Assembly (NCBI GenBank): GCA_937988775.1
Contig: CALKHP010000004.1
Span: forward strand, 32,513 to 96,512
Direction of reading: 5' to 3'
Source of the DNA: an uncultured Alphaproteobacteria bacterium
GTDB lineage: Bacteria; Pseudomonadota; Alphaproteobacteria; Rhizobiales; Beijerinckiaceae
Length of the DNA: 64,000 nt
Shown: one piece after another, positions 46,578 to 55,314 of the stretch
How positions within the stretch are numbered: position 1 is the stretch's first letter
Layout: each line of letters opens with the position of its first letter
Made by a program: the position numbers and the translations under genes
The notes under the pieces: model-generated
The model's input: the letters and a program-made list of their open reading frames with translations, nothing else
Database searches by the model: none
Told to the model about the DNA's origin: nothing

Positions 46578-47381
46578 TCATGGGTTGTGGATCGGTTCGC
46601 GCAGGCGCTGCTCGAGGCGGCGCACTTCCCCGGCGAGGAGCGCGGCGAGTTCGGCTTCGCGCTCGGGCTGCATCCGGCTCTCGACGGCCGCGAGCGACAG
46701 GCAGCCATCATGCCGGCCGTGCGGTCCGCGCACCGCCATGCCGAGCCCCCACGAGCCGGGGAACAGCAGCCCGCGGTTCAGGCTGTAGCCCTTGGCGCGT
46801 GCCTCGGCCACGGTGTCGTCGATCATGGCGCGCGTCAGCATTGGATAGCGCGCGCCGATGATCTCGGCATTGTCCGCCAGCACCGCCCTGGCATCGTCCT
46901 CGGGCAGCGCCGCGACCAGGGCGATGCCGGCGGCGCCGACGCCGAGCGGGTGGCGGTCGCCGGCCGCCAGCACATGCGAGCGCAGCGGATAGTCGCCATC
47001 CTCGCGTTGCAGGCACACGGCGAAGAAATTGCGGCGGATCTGGAAAAACGCCGCGTCGCCGGTCTCGCGCGCCAGCCGCAGCACGCCCTCGAAGGCGAGC
47101 CGGTGCAGGCCGAAGCGATGGGCGGCGGCGCTGCCGAGCACGCATGCCTCCGGCCCGAGAAAATAGCGCCGGCTGACGGGATCCTGCTCGACGAGCCCGG
47201 CCGCGATCAGCGCCAGCAGGATGCGGCGGCTGGTCGGCTTCGACAGGCCGGTCTCGCTCACCACCGCGCCGAGCGCGGTGCCGTGGCCCGGGCTGGCGGC
47301 CAGGAAGCGCAGGATCGCCGCGGCGCGCCCGATACTCTGGGTGCCGGCGGCGGCCTCGCTGACGGTGGCGGCGTTGGTCAT
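46578..47381 (-). CDS. IclR-family transcriptional regulator
   Basis: Dimeric repressor or activator of 267 residues. An N-terminal winged helix-turn-helix (SIGRAAAILRFLAAS, then LSKPTSRRILLALIAAGLVE) is followed by an IclR effector domain with HPLGVGAAGIALVAALPEDD and LLFPGSWGLGMAVRGPHGR. An in-frame ATG at 47393 would add 4 residues. It is divergent from the TRAP transporter genes and upstream of the ligase/PCC genes, so it probably controls one or both sets in response to a carboxylic acid ligand. Confidence 0.93.
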   Translation of the reverse strand: MTNAATVSEAAAGTQSIGRAAAILRFLAASPGHGTALGAVVSETGLSKPTSRRILLALIAAGLVEQDPVSRRYFLGPEACVLGSAAAHRFGLHRLAFEGVLRLARETGDAAFFQIRRNFFAVCLQREDGDYPLRSHVLAAGDRHPLGVGAAGIALVAALPEDDARAVLADNAEIIGARYPMLTRAMIDDTVAEARAKGYSLNRGLLFPGSWGLGMAVRGPHGRHDGCLSLAAVESRMQPEREAELAALLAGEVRRLEQRLREPIHNP

Positions 47382-47418
47382 GCATTCCATCATGTGGATC
47401 GCGAAGGCGCGGATTTAC

Positions 47419-47515
47419 ATCGTATCGATGCGATTTTCGATTGACAATCGCCAAGCCTGCCGCCAACCGTCAAAAACAACAGGCTTATAGTAAAGCATGA
47501 TCCATATTGTGGATC
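47419..47515. promoter_or_regulatory. Candidate IclR operators in the divergent promoter region
   Basis: Two palindromes lie between the IclR and TRAP genes: ATCGTATCGATGCGAT (47419-47434, 14 of 16 bases symmetric) and GATCCA-tattg-TGGATC (47499-47515, perfect). A short CGATT-gac-AATCG is at 47438-47450 and includes TTGACA. IclR regulators bind such symmetric sites near their own promoters. No binding evidence exists; the assignment is positional. Confidence 0.35.
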
Positions 47516-47629
47516 GCAGTCGCCGGCAATGCATGCTGGCGGAAAGTCGCAGAAATTCCCTGCGGACAGCGGCCGGGTGGCGCGCTACGTTGGGCAAAAT
47601 GATTGAAAACCTCTGGAGGGGAACGTCTC

Positions 47630-48643
47630 ATGGCTCTTGTATCGCGACGTCACGTCACGGCCGGTCTCGGCGCGGCCGCCATCTCGCCTTTTGCGATCCG
47701 GCGCGCCCGCGCGGCCGAGTTCACCTATAAATATGCCAACAATCTCGCCCCGACCCATCCGCTCAACAAGCGGGCGCATGAAGCGGCGCAGAAGATCAAG
47801 GACGACACCAAGGGCCGTTTCGAGCTGCAGATCTTCCCGTTGAGCCAGCTCGGTTCCGACACCGATACGCTCGGCCAGATCCGTTCCGGCGCCGTGGATT
47901 TCTTCACGCTGTCCGGCCTGATCCTCTCGACCCTGGTGCCGGCCGCCGCCATTAACGGCGTCGGTTTCGCCTTTGACGGCTACGATACCGTCTGGAAGGC
48001 GATGGACGGCGAACTTGGCAAATACGTGCGTGACGAAATCGCCAAGAGCCGGCAGATCATCGCCTTCGAGAAGATCTGGGACAACGGCTTCCGCCAGACC
48101 ACGACCAGCACCAAGCCGATCCAGACGCCGGCCGATTTCGACGGGCTGAAGATCCGCGTGCCGGCGGCGCCGCTGTGGACCTCGATGTTCAAGGCGTTCG
48201 GCGCCGCGCCGACGACGATCAACTTCAACGAGGTCTATTCGTCGTTGCAGTCGAAAGTCGTCGATGCCCAGGAAAATCCCTACGCCATCATCGATACCGC
48301 CAAGCTCTACGAGGTGCAGACCTACTGCTCGACCACCAACCATATGTGGGACGGCTTCTGGTTCCTCGCCAACCGCCGCAACTGGGAAGCGCTGCCGGAG
48401 GATATCCGCGCCGTGATCACCAAGCACATCAACGCGGCCGCCGTCGCCGAGCGCGCCGATGTGGAGGCGCTCGACAAGGTGCTGCGCGAACAGCTCATCG
48501 CCAAGGGCATGAAGTTCAACGACGTCAAGGCGGCCGATTTCCGCGACAAGCTGCGTTCGGCGAATTTCTACAGCGAGTGGAAGCAGAAGTTCGGCGACAA
48601 GGCGTGGTCCACGCTGGAAGCATCCGTCGGCAAACTCAGCTGA
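47630..48643 (+). CDS. TRAP transporter substrate-binding protein (DctP family)
   Basis: Periplasmic solute receptor of 337 residues for a tripartite ATP-independent transporter. It has a twin-arginine type signal (SRRHVTAGLGAAAISPFAI, cleavage after ARA about residue 28). FELQIFPLSQLGSDTDTLGQ, LKIRVPAAPLW with the Arg that usually contacts the ligand carboxylate, and LYEVQTYCSTTNHMWDGFWF match DctP receptors. The ATG at 47630 follows TGGAGGGG. It is 2 bases before the fused permease gene and divergent from the IclR gene. The ligand is probably an organic acid. Confidence 0.93.
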   Translation: MALVSRRHVTAGLGAAAISPFAIRRARAAEFTYKYANNLAPTHPLNKRAHEAAQKIKDDTKGRFELQIFPLSQLGSDTDTLGQIRSGAVDFFTLSGLILSTLVPAAAINGVGFAFDGYDTVWKAMDGELGKYVRDEIAKSRQIIAFEKIWDNGFRQTTTSTKPIQTPADFDGLKIRVPAAPLWTSMFKAFGAAPTTINFNEVYSSLQSKVVDAQENPYAIIDTAKLYEVQTYCSTTNHMWDGFWFLANRRNWEALPEDIRAVITKHINAAAVAERADVEALDKVLREQLIAKGMKFNDVKAADFRDKLRSANFYSEWKQKFGDKAWSTLEASVGKLS

Positions 48644-48645
48644 CC

Positions 48646-50517
48646 ATGCAGGCAGCAGGACAGGCTGACCCGGTGGCGCGCGTGCCGGCCGGGCTTCGCT
48701 GGGTGCCGCCGCTCGAGCGCGGCCTCGGCGCCATCGTCGAACTGGCGGCCAGCGTGCTGGTCGTCGTCGAGGTCATCGTCCTGTTTGCCGGCGTCGTCTC
48801 GCGCTACGTCTTCCATGAACCGCTGACCTGGTCCGACGAACTCGCCTCGACCCTGTTCATCTGGCTTGCCATGCTCGGCGCGGTCATCGCCGTGCGCCGC
48901 AACGAGCATATGCGCATGACGGCGCTCGTCGGCATGTGCCAGCCGGAAAAGCGGGCGTTCCTCGATGCGCTCGCGCTTGCCGCCGCGCTTGCCTTCATGG
49001 TGCTGATCGCCGATCCGGCCATCGAATACGCCATGGAGGAATCCTACATCGTCACCTCGGCGCTCGGCATTTCGGGCTCCTGGCGCGCCTCCGCCTTCCC
49101 GACCGGCATCGCGCTGATGATGGTGTTCGCGGTGCTGCAACTGGGCGCCCACACGAAACGCGCGCATGCGCTTGGCGCCCTGGCGCTGACCGTAGCGTTG
49201 CTCGGCCTGTTCTGGCTGATCGGCCCGTCCTTCAAGGCGCTCGGCAACTACAACCTGCTGATCTTCTTCGTCGCGCTCGTTGCCGCCGGCGTGCTCGCCG
49301 GCGTGCCGATCGGCTTTTCCTTCGCGCTCGCGACCTTCGGCTATATCGCGCTGACCACGCGCGTGCCGACCATGGTCGTGGTCGGGCGCATGGACGAGGG
49401 CATGAGCCATCTCATCCTGCTCGCCGTGCCGCTTTTCGTGTTTCTCGGCCTGCTGATCGAGATGACCGGCATGGCGCGCGCCATGGTGCAGTTCCTCGCC
49501 AATCTCGTCGGCCATGTGAAGGGCGGCCTGTCCTATGTGCTGATCGGCGCGATGTATCTGGTTTCGGGCATTTCCGGCTCCAAGGCGGCGGATATGGCGG
49601 CGATCGCTCCCGCCCTGTTCCCCGAGATGACCAAGCGCGGCGCCAAGCCCGGCGAATTGGTGGCGCTCCTGTCGGCGACCGGCGCCCAGACCGAAACCAT
49701 CCCGCCCTCGATCGTGCTGATCACCATCGGCTCGGTCACCGGCGTCTCGATCGCGGCGCTGTTCACCGGCGGCCTGCTGCCCGGCTTCGTGCTCGGCATC
49801 GTGCTGTGCCTGGTGGTGCGCCGGCGCTACAGCCATGACGACCTCTCGGGCGTGGTGCGGGCCACGCGCCATGAGATCGCCCGCTCCTGCATCGTCGCCC
49901 TGCCGGCGATCGCGCTGCCCTTCATCATCCGCGCCGCCGTGGTCGAGGGTGTCGCTACCGCGACGGAAGTCTCGACCATCGGCATCGTCTACGCGGTGAT
50001 CGTCGGCCTCATCGTCTACCGCGAGTTCAAGTGGCACCGCATCCTGCCGATGCTGATCGAGACGGCGGCGCTTTCCGGCGCGATCCTGTTCATCATCGGC
50101 GCAGCCTCCGCCATGGCCTGGGGCCTGACGCAGTCCGGCTTCGCCAATACCTTGAAGAACGCCATGATCGGCCTGCCCGGCGGTGCCTTCACCTTCATGG
50201 CGGTGTCGATCGTCGCCTTCATCATCCTCGGCAGCGTGCTCGAGGGCATCCCGGCCATCGTGCTGTTCGGGCCGCTGACCTTCCCGATCGCCCAGGCTGT
50301 CGGCATCCACGAGGTGCATTACGCCATGGTTGTCATCCTCGCCATGGGGCTCGGCCTGTTCGCGCCGCCCTTCGGCGTCGGCTATTACGCGGCCTGCGCC
50401 ATTGGCCGCGTACCGCCCGATGAAGGCATGCGCCCGATCTGGGGCTATATGCTGGCGCTGCTCATCGGCCTTATCGTCGTCGCCGCCGTGCCGTGGATCT
50501 CGATCGGCTTCCTGTAA
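48646..50517 (+). CDS. TRAP transporter permease, fused DctQ-DctM
   Basis: Inner-membrane protein of 623 residues with the small (DctQ, about residues 25-190, four spans) and large (DctM, remainder, about 12 spans) subunits in one chain. The small part has VVSRYVFHEPLTWSDELAST; the large part has VPLFVFLGLLIEMTGMARAM, SGISGSKAADMAAIAPALFP, TGAQTETIPPSIVLITIGS and LGLFAPPFGVGYYAACAI. Uptake is driven by a cation gradient. It follows the receptor gene by 2 bases and ends 6 bases from the convergent hydrolase gene. Confidence 0.94.
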   Translation: MQAAGQADPVARVPAGLRWVPPLERGLGAIVELAASVLVVVEVIVLFAGVVSRYVFHEPLTWSDELASTLFIWLAMLGAVIAVRRNEHMRMTALVGMCQPEKRAFLDALALAAALAFMVLIADPAIEYAMEESYIVTSALGISGSWRASAFPTGIALMMVFAVLQLGAHTKRAHALGALALTVALLGLFWLIGPSFKALGNYNLLIFFVALVAAGVLAGVPIGFSFALATFGYIALTTRVPTMVVVGRMDEGMSHLILLAVPLFVFLGLLIEMTGMARAMVQFLANLVGHVKGGLSYVLIGAMYLVSGISGSKAADMAAIAPALFPEMTKRGAKPGELVALLSATGAQTETIPPSIVLITIGSVTGVSIAALFTGGLLPGFVLGIVLCLVVRRRYSHDDLSGVVRATRHEIARSCIVALPAIALPFIIRAAVVEGVATATEVSTIGIVYAVIVGLIVYREFKWHRILPMLIETAALSGAILFIIGAASAMAWGLTQSGFANTLKNAMIGLPGGAFTFMAVSIVAFIILGSVLEGIPAIVLFGPLTFPIAQAVGIHEVHYAMVVILAMGLGLFAPPFGVGYYAACAIGRVPPDEGMRPIWGYMLALLIGLIVVAAVPWISIGFL

Positions 50518-50523
50518 GGGCCG

Positions 50524-51378
50524 CTATGCCGATCCGCGTGCGAGCAGGGACGCGAGCAGCCGGTTGAAGGCCGCTGGCGCCTCATAGGCGACCCAATGGC
50601 CGGCATCGGGGATCACCGCGAACCGCACATCCGGATGTTGCGCGCGCAGCAGCGCCTCCAGCGCCGCGAAATTGCCGGCGGCAATGGCGTCCCGCTCGCC
50701 CCAGATCGCGTTGAACTGCTCGGGGCGGCTGTGTCGCAAGGCTTCCATCAGCGAGCCGGAAGTCGCGAAACGCCGGCTCTTGACGCGCGCGGTCGCGACA
50801 TTGGCCTGCTGGATGGCAATGGCGAGCGCGTCGATCCGTGCCGGATCGGCGATCATCAAGGCGCCGAGATTGGCGCGGCTCATCTCGCGCAACTCGGCCG
50901 CGCTCATGCCGGGTTCCGGCCTGAGCAGCATGATGTTGCTGCGCTTTGCGCCGAGCGCGCCGGAGCCGACAAGCGTCAGCGAGCGCAGCGGGCGGCTGCG
51001 GCGCGCCGCGACATGACCGGCGATCATGGCGCCGAAGGAGAAGCCGACGAGGTCGGGCTTCTCGCCGGGCTGCAGCAGCGTTTCGAGCCCGGCATCGATC
51101 ACGGCGGCGATGCCCTCCGGCGTCGCTTCAGGCGCATCGTCCGAATCGCCGAGCCCCGGCGTGTCGGGCAGGATCAGCCGGTAGCGGCCCTCGAAATCGG
51201 GGATCGTGTGGATCCAGTGCCGCCATGAGCCGTAGCCGCCATGCAGCAGGATCAGCGGCGGGCCTTCGCCCCAGATGCGCCACACCATGCGGCCGGCACC
51301 GCACGGCGTCTCGACGCGCCGCGCGCGTGCTTCCGTGCGGGCGAGAATATCGGCCGGGGACGATGTCGCGATAGTCAT
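50524..51378 (-). CDS. Alpha/beta-hydrolase
   Basis: Serine hydrolase of 284 residues. The oxyanion segment LILLHGGYGSWRHW, the nucleophile elbow VGFSFGAMIAGHVA (GxSxG) and the catalytic His in IPDAGHWVAYEAPAAFN are clear. SLTLVGSGALG and the cap region resemble meta-cleavage-product C-C hydrolases and epoxide hydrolase relatives; the substrate is unknown. It is convergent with the TRAP permease gene, with only 6 bases between stops, and is downstream of the GNAT gene. Confidence 0.87.
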   Translation of the reverse strand: MTIATSSPADILARTEARARRVETPCGAGRMVWRIWGEGPPLILLHGGYGSWRHWIHTIPDFEGRYRLILPDTPGLGDSDDAPEATPEGIAAVIDAGLETLLQPGEKPDLVGFSFGAMIAGHVAARRSRPLRSLTLVGSGALGAKRSNIMLLRPEPGMSAAELREMSRANLGALMIADPARIDALAIAIQQANVATARVKSRRFATSGSLMEALRHSRPEQFNAIWGERDAIAAGNFAALEALLRAQHPDVRFAVIPDAGHWVAYEAPAAFNRLLASLLARGSA

Positions 51379-51470
51379 GTTCGGCTCTTTGCTTGGCCTC
51401 GGTTGCCGCGCTGTCATAGGCCATTTGCGGCATGATCCGCAAAGGGTGATGGCAAAATCCCGCGCCGCCG

Positions 51471-51995
51471 TCACAGCGCCTTGTAGAAGAAGCTGCAATC
51501 TTCCCGCCGCTGCCCGTCGGCCCTGGTCGCGTAGCCCGGCACGACGCCGAAGCGCTGCCAGCCGCAGCGCAGGTAGAGCCGTTCGGCGGCGCTGCCGGAA
51601 ATCGTATCGAGCGTCAGCAGCGTGCGTCCGCGCTGGCGCGCTTCCGCCTCGGCCGCCGAGAGCAGGGCCGCGCCGAGCCCCTGCCGCCTGGCGCGGCGAT
51701 GCACCAGCATCTTGCCGATATCGGCGCGAAAGCTCTGGTTCTCCTGCGCCGCCAGGATCAGTTGCACCGTGCCGTCGATCCGGCTGTCGCGCTCCGCCGC
51801 GAAGATCGCGCGCTCGCCGCGCGCCTGGCTTGCCAGTGCGCCCTGCCACCAGGCCTCGGCCTTGGCTCGTGTCATCGGCTGCACGAAATTCACCGAGGCG
51901 CCACCCTCGACCGCATCGATCAGGATGTCGGCCAGCGCTTCGCACCGCGCCGCCGCCTCGTGCGGCGTCAACGCCCTGACAAGATAGGGCCTCAT
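51471..51995 (-). CDS. GNAT-family N-acetyltransferase
   Basis: 174-residue acetyl-CoA-dependent acyltransferase fold. Acetyl-CoA site VHRRARRQGLGAALLSAAEA (R/QxxGxG/A) and the C-terminal LTLDTISGSAAERLYLRCGW are family-typical. FNVQP-like N-terminal part binds the acceptor, which cannot be predicted. The start at 51995 (MRPYLVRALTPHEAA) was preferred over longer frames that run into the palindrome-rich gap. On the same strand as the hydrolase gene 92 bases downstream. Confidence 0.85.
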   Translation of the reverse strand: MRPYLVRALTPHEAAARCEALADILIDAVEGGASVNFVQPMTRAKAEAWWQGALASQARGERAIFAAERDSRIDGTVQLILAAQENQSFRADIGKMLVHRRARRQGLGAALLSAAEAEARQRGRTLLTLDTISGSAAERLYLRCGWQRFGVVPGYATRADGQRREDCSFFYKAL

Positions 51996-52093
51996 GCTCA
52001 AGCTCCCCTGCTTCACCGGTTGCACCCGGCGAAGCAAACGCCGTGCCGGGAAGCGCGGGCTCATGCGCAGGCTACGGCAGGGGTGGCGCGCTC

Positions 52094-52237
52094 GAGCAAG
52101 TTCGTCTGTTGCGAACTTGCTCCACCCGTAATTCGCGAGCAAATTCAGCAGATTATACCGAGGCGGTTGGCTCGGTATAATCCGATTTTTGCTCCAGGCC
52201 TGCCCAACAGCCGGTCAGGCTGCCGCATAATGCGGCA
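52094..52237. repeat. Cluster of strong hairpins in the gap between the GNAT and TPP-enzyme genes
   Basis: Three perfect inverted repeats occur in 145 bases: GAGCAAGTTC/GAACTTGCTC with a 9-base loop (52094-52122), GATTATACCGAG/CTCGGTATAATC with an 8-base loop (52151-52182, followed by CGATTTTT on the plus strand) and TGCCGCAT-a-ATGCGGCA (52221-52237). The second is A+T richer than the surroundings. The whole gap (51996-52262) has no convincing gene. It could hold a terminator of the TPP-enzyme transcript, a small RNA or a leader of the GNAT gene. Confidence 0.7.
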
Positions 52238-52262
52238 ATCCTGGAGGGCTCGGCCTTGAGGC

Positions 52263-53933
52263 CTATTTGGCGGCCGCCAGCGCCTTCTCGCGGATGGCGG
52301 AGAGCGTCGTCGCGGTGGTGATGACCTCCGGATCGAGCTTGATATGCACGATGGCCGGCTTGCCGCTGGCACGCGCCCGCTCGAAGGCCGGCATGAACGC
52401 GGCCGTTTCCGTCACCGTCTCGCCATGACCACCGAAAGCGCGCGCATAGGCCGCGAAATCCGGATTGCGCAGCTGCGTCGCCGAGACGCGGCCGGGATAT
52501 TCGCGCTCCTGATGCATGCGGATGGTGCCGTACATGCCGTTATCGATCAGCAGCACCAGGATCGGCAGGTCGTATTGCACGGCGGTGGCGAATTCCTGGC
52601 CATGCATCATGAAGCAGCCGTCGCCAGCGAAGCACACCACGGTTTTTGACGGGTCGTGCCGCTTGGCGCCGACGGCTGCCGGCAGGCCGTAACCCATCGA
52701 GCCGGAGGTCGGCGCAAGCTGCGTGCCGAAACGCTGGAAGCGATGGAAGCGATGCAGCCAGCCGGCATAGTTGCCGGCGCCGTTGGTGAGGATGGCATCG
52801 GGCGGCAACTGGCCTTCGAGCCAGACCATCACCTCGGCCATCTGCACCTGGCCGGGCGTCTTCACCGTCGGCGTGCTCCACGCCATGTACTCGGCATGCG
52901 CCGCGTCCGCCTCGCCCTCCCAGGCGACGGCGTTCGGCGCGGCGAGCCCGTCAAGGGATGCGGCGAACCCGGTCGGCGCGGCATTGATGCCGAGGGTCGG
53001 ATGATAGACGCGGCCGAGTTCCTCAGGCGAGGGGTGCACATGCACCAGCTTGCGGCCCGGCTCGGGAATGCCGAACAGCGTGTAGCTCTGGCTTGCCATC
53101 TCGCTGAGGCGGCCGCCGACCAGCAGCACGAGATCGGCCGCCTTGACGCGGGCGAGCAGCTTCGGATTGGGGCCGATGCCGAGATCGCCGGCGAAGCACG
53201 GGTGATCGGCGGCAAACAGCATCTGACGCCGGAAGGTATTGGCGACCGGCAGGCGGAAGCGCTCGGCGAAGCGGGCGAACTGCGCCACGGCCTCCGCCGA
53301 CCAGCGCGAGCCGCCGACCAGCGCGATTGGCCGGTGGGCTTCGGCGAGCAGCTTGCCGAGCTCCTCGAGCTGCGCCGGCCCCGGATAGGTTTCGACCGGC
53401 GTGACGAAGGCGGCGTCAGCCACCGCGGCCGCCTCGACCAGCATGTCCTCCGGCAGCGATACGATGACCGGCCCCGGCCGGCCCTGCATCGCGACGTGGA
53501 AGGCGCGGCTGATCAGTTCCGGCATGCGCGCCGCATCGGTGATCTCGACCACCCATTTGGCGATCGTGCCGAACACCGCCTTGTAATCGACCTCCTGGAA
53601 CGCCTCGCGCTCGAGCATGTCGCGCGCCACCTGGCCGACGAACATGATCAGCGGCGTCGAATCCTGCGCCGCGATATGGATGCCGGCCGAGGCATTGGTG
53701 GCGCCGGGACCGCGCGTCACCATCACCACGCCCGGCCGCCCGGTCAGTTTGCCGACCGCTTCGGCCATCATCGCCGCGCCGCCCTCCTGGCGGCACACGG
53801 TAACGGCGATCGAAGCGTCATGCAGCGCGTCGAGCACGGCGAGATAGCTTTCGCCCGGCACGCAGAAAACATCCTTGACGCCCTGAACGACCAGTTGGTC
53901 GACCAGGATCTGCGCGGCGCTACGGGTCTTCAT
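52263..53933 (-). CDS. Thiamine pyrophosphate-binding enzyme (acetolactate synthase-like)
   Basis: TPP-dependent enzyme of 556 residues with the PYR, central and PP domains of the acetolactate synthase/benzoylformate decarboxylase family. Catalytic Glu50 is in VCRQEGGAAMMAEAVG; FVGQVARDMLEREAFQEVDY is typical of ALS-like members, and the PP-domain TPP/Mg site is VCFAGDGCFMMHGQEFATAV to LIDNGMYGTI. No regulatory small subunit (ilvH) is adjacent, so it is probably a catabolic decarboxylase or carboligase. The ATG at 53933 was chosen; 21 upstream codons come from a REP element. It lies downstream of the CoA-transferase. Confidence 0.87.
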   Translation of the reverse strand: MKTRSAAQILVDQLVVQGVKDVFCVPGESYLAVLDALHDASIAVTVCRQEGGAAMMAEAVGKLTGRPGVVMVTRGPGATNASAGIHIAAQDSTPLIMFVGQVARDMLEREAFQEVDYKAVFGTIAKWVVEITDAARMPELISRAFHVAMQGRPGPVIVSLPEDMLVEAAAVADAAFVTPVETYPGPAQLEELGKLLAEAHRPIALVGGSRWSAEAVAQFARFAERFRLPVANTFRRQMLFAADHPCFAGDLGIGPNPKLLARVKAADLVLLVGGRLSEMASQSYTLFGIPEPGRKLVHVHPSPEELGRVYHPTLGINAAPTGFAASLDGLAAPNAVAWEGEADAAHAEYMAWSTPTVKTPGQVQMAEVMVWLEGQLPPDAILTNGAGNYAGWLHRFHRFQRFGTQLAPTSGSMGYGLPAAVGAKRHDPSKTVVCFAGDGCFMMHGQEFATAVQYDLPILVLLIDNGMYGTIRMHQEREYPGRVSATQLRNPDFAAYARAFGGHGETVTETAAFMPAFERARASGKPAIVHIKLDPEVITTATTLSAIREKALAAAK

Positions 53934-53957
53934 CGAAATTGCTCCAGTTCTACAGCT

Positions 53958-54037
53958 GGCCTCATCCTGAGCTTGTCGAAGGATGCTCCAGTTCATGTGC
54001 TAGACCCAACATCCTTTGACATGCTCAGGATGAGGCC
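53958..54037. repeat. Long inverted repeat of the CCTCATCCTGAGC REP family
   Basis: 28-base arms GGCCTCATCCTGAGC... (53958-53985) and its complement (54010-54037) match at 26 of 28 positions around a 24-base loop. The core CCTCATCCTGAGCTTGTCGA is a well-known dispersed repeat of alphaproteobacteria. It lies between the CoA-transferase stop and the TPP-enzyme start, and adds a false open frame (RQAQD) upstream of the latter. Confidence 0.92.
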
Positions 54038-54050
54038 GAGTTGAATAGGA

Positions 54051-55223
54051 TCAGCCGCCCCAGTTCGGATCGTTGAGGATGTCGGCGGCGTCGGCGCCCT
54101 TGGCGGGCGAGGCGCGCCCGGCCATTTGCGGCTGGCCGTCGATGACGATCGGCGAGCGCACCGCCGGAATGCTGCCGCCCTTGGCCTTGGCGTCCGGCCG
54201 GTCGTTGCGCATGCCGCGGTGGATGACCTGGCGGTCCTCGAACACCTCGGGAATGGTATTGATCGGCCCGGCCGGCACGCCGACCGCTTCCAGCGCCGCC
54301 AGGAGTTCCGCCTTGGTGAAGCCGCTGGTGCGCGCCGTCATCAACGGCATCAGCGCCTCGCGATTGACGATGCGCTGCGGGTTGCTGGCGAAACGCGCAT
54401 CGGTGACGAGTTCGGGTATGCCGAGCACGCCGCAGCATTTGGCGAACTGCCCGTCATTGCCGACCGCGAGCAGGATGAAACCGTCCTTGGTCGGCATCGC
54501 CTGGTAGGGCACCAGGTTGGGGTGGGCGTTGCCGTAGCGCTTCGGCGCCTGGCCGCTGACCAGGTAGTTCATCGCCTGCGCCTGCAGCAGGCCGGTCTGC
54601 ACGTCGAGCAGCGCCATGTCGATATAGCACCCGTGGCCGGTCGCCTCGCGCTGGCGCAGGCTGGCGAGGATCGCCACCGTGGCATAGGTGCCGGTGAAGA
54701 TGTCGGCATAGGCGATGCCGACCTTCTGCGGCTCGCCATCGGGGGCGCCGGTCACCGACATGATACCGCCGAGGCCTTGGATCATGATGTCGTAGCCGGC
54801 CCGGTGCGCGTAGGGGCCGTTCTGGCCGAAGCCGGTGATCGAGCAATAGATCAGGCGCGGGTTGACCGCCTTCAGCCCTTCGTAGTCGAGCCCGTATTTC
54901 TTCAGGCCGCCGACCTTGAAATTCTCGATCACGACATCGGCGTGGCGGGCAAGCCTGCGCACCAGGTCCTGGCCCTCCGGCGTCGTGAAATCCGCCGTGA
55001 TCGAACGCTTGCCGCGATTGGTCGAATGGAAATAGGCGGCATCGAGATGGCCGCCATCGGCCGCGGGAACGAAGGGCGGCCCCCATGTGCGGGTATCGTC
55101 ACCCGCAGGCGCCTCGACCTTGACGACATCGGCGCCGAGATCGGCGAGCAATTGCCCCGACCATGGCCCGGCAAGGATGCGGGCGAGTTCGAGGACACGC
55201 AGGCCGTGAAGAGGCGACGTCAT
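54051..55223 (-). CDS. CaiB/BaiF family III CoA-transferase
   Basis: CoA-transferase of 390 residues that moves CoA between dicarboxylates. LRVLELARILAGPWSGQLLADL, VIENFKVGGLKKYGLDYEGL and HRAGYDIMIQGLGGIMSVTG (catalytic Asp in GYD) are visible, with YGNAHPNLVPYQAMPTKDG in the second half. Adjacent to gcdH, it is probably succinyl-CoA:glutarate CoA-transferase, the pairing known in other organisms, but this is inference. It lies 91 bases downstream of gcdH across a REP element. Confidence 0.88.
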   Translation of the reverse strand: MTSPLHGLRVLELARILAGPWSGQLLADLGADVVKVEAPAGDDTRTWGPPFVPAADGGHLDAAYFHSTNRGKRSITADFTTPEGQDLVRRLARHADVVIENFKVGGLKKYGLDYEGLKAVNPRLIYCSITGFGQNGPYAHRAGYDIMIQGLGGIMSVTGAPDGEPQKVGIAYADIFTGTYATVAILASLRQREATGHGCYIDMALLDVQTGLLQAQAMNYLVSGQAPKRYGNAHPNLVPYQAMPTKDGFILLAVGNDGQFAKCCGVLGIPELVTDARFASNPQRIVNREALMPLMTARTSGFTKAELLAALEAVGVPAGPINTIPEVFEDRQVIHRGMRNDRPDAKAKGGSIPAVRSPIVIDGQPQMAGRASPAKGADAADILNDPNWGG

Positions 55224-55237
55224 GAGTGCACTACCTT

Positions 55238-55299
55238 GTCCCGGGCCTGACCCGGGACCCATTGGCGCAGCGGCATGGGCCCCGGCTCGAGGCCGGGGC
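55238..55299. repeat. REP-like hairpin pair between gcdH and the CoA-transferase gene
   Basis: GTCCCGGG-cctga-CCCGGGAC (55238-55258) and GCCCCGGC-tcgag-GCCGGGGC (55279-55299) form a pair flanked by CTTGT and GCAAGAC, the layout of a bacterial interspersed mosaic element. The 5-base loops match the elements at 4228-4360 and 22128. Confidence 0.85.
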
Positions 55300-55314
55300 A
55301 AGACGAGCGCATCA

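Noticed and set aside
48568..50319. 583-codon open frame antisense to the TRAP permease
   Set aside because: It is rich in Gln, His, Asp and Arg as expected from the complement of hydrophobic codons; no protein family fits.
52263..53933. Biosynthetic acetolactate synthase (ilvB)
   Set aside because: No ilvH small subunit or other branched-chain genes are near, and the neighbours are catabolic, so only a general family name is given.
53934..53996. Longer N-terminus for the TPP-dependent enzyme (start at 53996)
   Set aside because: The extra residues (ILRQAQDEAS) are read-through of the REP element and do not match the family.
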